In this document: positions 5,582-6,292 of the stretch, one piece after another | Layout: each line of letters starts with the position of its first letter | How positions within the stretch are numbered: the first letter of the stretch is position 1 | Origin: Planctomycetales bacterium 4484_123 | GTDB lineage: Bacteria; Planctomycetota; Phycisphaerae; SM23-33 | Assembly: GCA_002049885.1 (NCBI GenBank) | Contig: MVCS01000100.1 | Coordinates: 1 to 6,292 of the forward strand | Direction of reading: 5' to 3' | Length of the DNA: 6,292 bases | Position numbers and translations under genes: made by a program | Notes under the pieces: generated by a model | Told to the model about the DNA's origin: nothing | Seen by the model: only the letters and a program-made list of their open reading frames with translations | The model's database searches: none

Positions 5582-6292
5582 TCAGTAGCTGCCCTCGGCG
5601 GCCGGGTACTTCGGCTGGCGGCCCTCGATGACCGCCGCCACGTCCTGCACCACGTCGCACATGGCCTCCAGGGCGGCGGGCACCCGGGCGGCCACGTGGG
5701 GCGTCAGGATCACGTTCTCCAGGCCGAACAGCGGGTAGTCCAGCGGCGGGGGCTCGGGTTCGTGGCAGTCGATGACCGCACCCGAGAGCCGGCCGCTGCG
5801 GATGGCCTCGGCCAGGTCCGCCGCCACCACGCACGCCCCGCGGGCGGCGTTTATCAACTGCGCCCCGGGCTTGAACTGCTCCAGCGTGCGGGCGTTGATC
5901 AGGTTCCGCGTCAGCTCCGTCAGCGGCACGTGCAGGGTGACGATGTCGCTGTTGGCGTAGAGGGTGGGCTTGTCCACGGCCTGGGCCGGGTAGTCCAGAT
6001 GCACCCCCCGAATGTCGTTGTACAGCACCTTCATCCCCAGCCCCGCAGCGGCCCGCCCCACGCGCGACCCGATCCGCCCGGCCCCGACAACACCCAGCGT
6101 CAAGCTCGCCAGGAAGCGCCCGTACATGTTCTTCCGCGTGGCGAAGAACTCCTCGGGGCTCAGCGGGCGCATCATCGGCCAGAAGCGCCGGTTCAGCTCG
6201 ATGATCATCCGCACGGTGTAGTCCACCACCGCCAGGGTGTTGGCCTCGGGCGTGTGGACCACCTCCACGCCGCGGGCCCGGCAGGCGGGCAC
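5582..6292 (-). CDS. D-isomer-specific 2-hydroxyacid dehydrogenase (SerA/GyaR-like), N-terminus outside the window
   Basis: 236 codons are visible. The frame is open to the right edge, where the first codon is an internal-looking GTG, so the true start lies beyond 6292; about 80-100 residues are probably missing against the usual 310-330. Members reduce 2-keto acids or oxidise D-2-hydroxyacids with NAD(H) in the cytoplasm. Numbered from the edge: HTPEANTLAVVDYTV (13-27) precedes the nucleotide domain, GVVGAGRIG (67-75) contains GxGxxG, Asp93 ends strand 2 (suggests NAD preference), HVPLT (121-125) follows, and the catalytic triad is Arg151 (NAARGA), Glu180 (CHEPEP) and His199 (TPHVAA). The Arg-Glu spacing of 29 equals that in E. 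coli SerA, from memory. There is no C-terminal ACT domain; the protein ends shortly after the last nucleotide-domain helix. It could be a phosphoglycerate, glyoxylate/hydroxypyruvate or other 2-ketoacid reductase; substrate not assignable. Confidence 0.9.
   Translation of the reverse strand: MPACRARGVEVVHTPEANTLAVVDYTVRMIIELNRRFWPMMRPLSPEEFFATRKNMYGRFLASLTLGVVGAGRIGSRVGRAAAGLGMKVLYNDIRGVHLDYPAQAVDKPTLYANSDIVTLHVPLTELTRNLINARTLEQFKPGAQLINAARGACVVAADLAEAIRSGRLSGAVIDCHEPEPPPLDYPLFGLENVILTPHVAARVPAALEAMCDVVQDVAAVIEGRQPKYPAAEGSY

Noticed and set aside
4734..5834. Leftward 366-codon open frame bridging the hydroxyacid dehydrogenase and the HEAT gene
   Set aside because: It is out of frame with both, runs through a terminator-like hairpin and a consensus promoter, and has the Arg/Gly/Pro-rich composition of a shadow frame.

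Overview
This is a strongly GC-rich bacterial window with five protein-coding genes, all readable end to end except the last, which runs off the right edge. No RNA gene, CRISPR array, transposase or prophage gene was seen. The combination of high GC, a large exported HEAT-repeat protein, and scattered catabolic dehydrogenases with a D-threonine aldolase/D-serine dehydratase-type enzyme resembles an environmental Planctomycetota genome (Phycisphaerae-like). That placement is inference from gene style, not from a marker gene.

Layout. Left block, leftward (53-1903): a PLP-dependent D-threonine aldolase/DSD1-family enzyme is followed 27 bases later by a short-chain dehydrogenase (SDR), so the two probably form an operon. 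The SDR has an apparent in-frame loss of about 27 residues that includes the segment carrying the catalytic Asn. A 324-base divergent spacer (1904-2227) holds a good rightward promoter and leads to a second, complete SDR (2228-2992, rightward). A 108-base convergent gap with GC hairpins separates it from a 749-residue exported HEAT-repeat protein (3101-5350, leftward). That protein carries a degenerate response-regulator receiver-like domain between its helical repeats. It is preceded by a leader of about 145 bases and a promoter with perfect consensus -35 and -10 boxes inside an inverted repeat. At the right edge (5582-6292, leftward) is the C-terminal two thirds or so of a D-isomer-specific 2-hydroxyacid dehydrogenase, ending in a terminator-like hairpin that abuts the HEAT-gene promoter.

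How the genes may work together. The PLP enzyme, two SDRs and the hydroxyacid dehydrogenase would suit catabolism of hydroxy-amino acids or sugar-derived hydroxy/keto acids: oxidation or reduction of a hydroxyl group, and dehydration or aldol cleavage of a D-beta-hydroxy-amino acid. No substrate can be assigned from sequence alone. The HEAT protein has its own promoter and appears to be an independent unit acting outside the cytoplasm.

Most of the window is ordinary metabolism. The items most worth a second look are the exported HEAT/pseudo-receiver protein, its consensus promoter framed by an inverted repeat with a structured leader, and the SDR that seems to lack its catalytic Asn segment.
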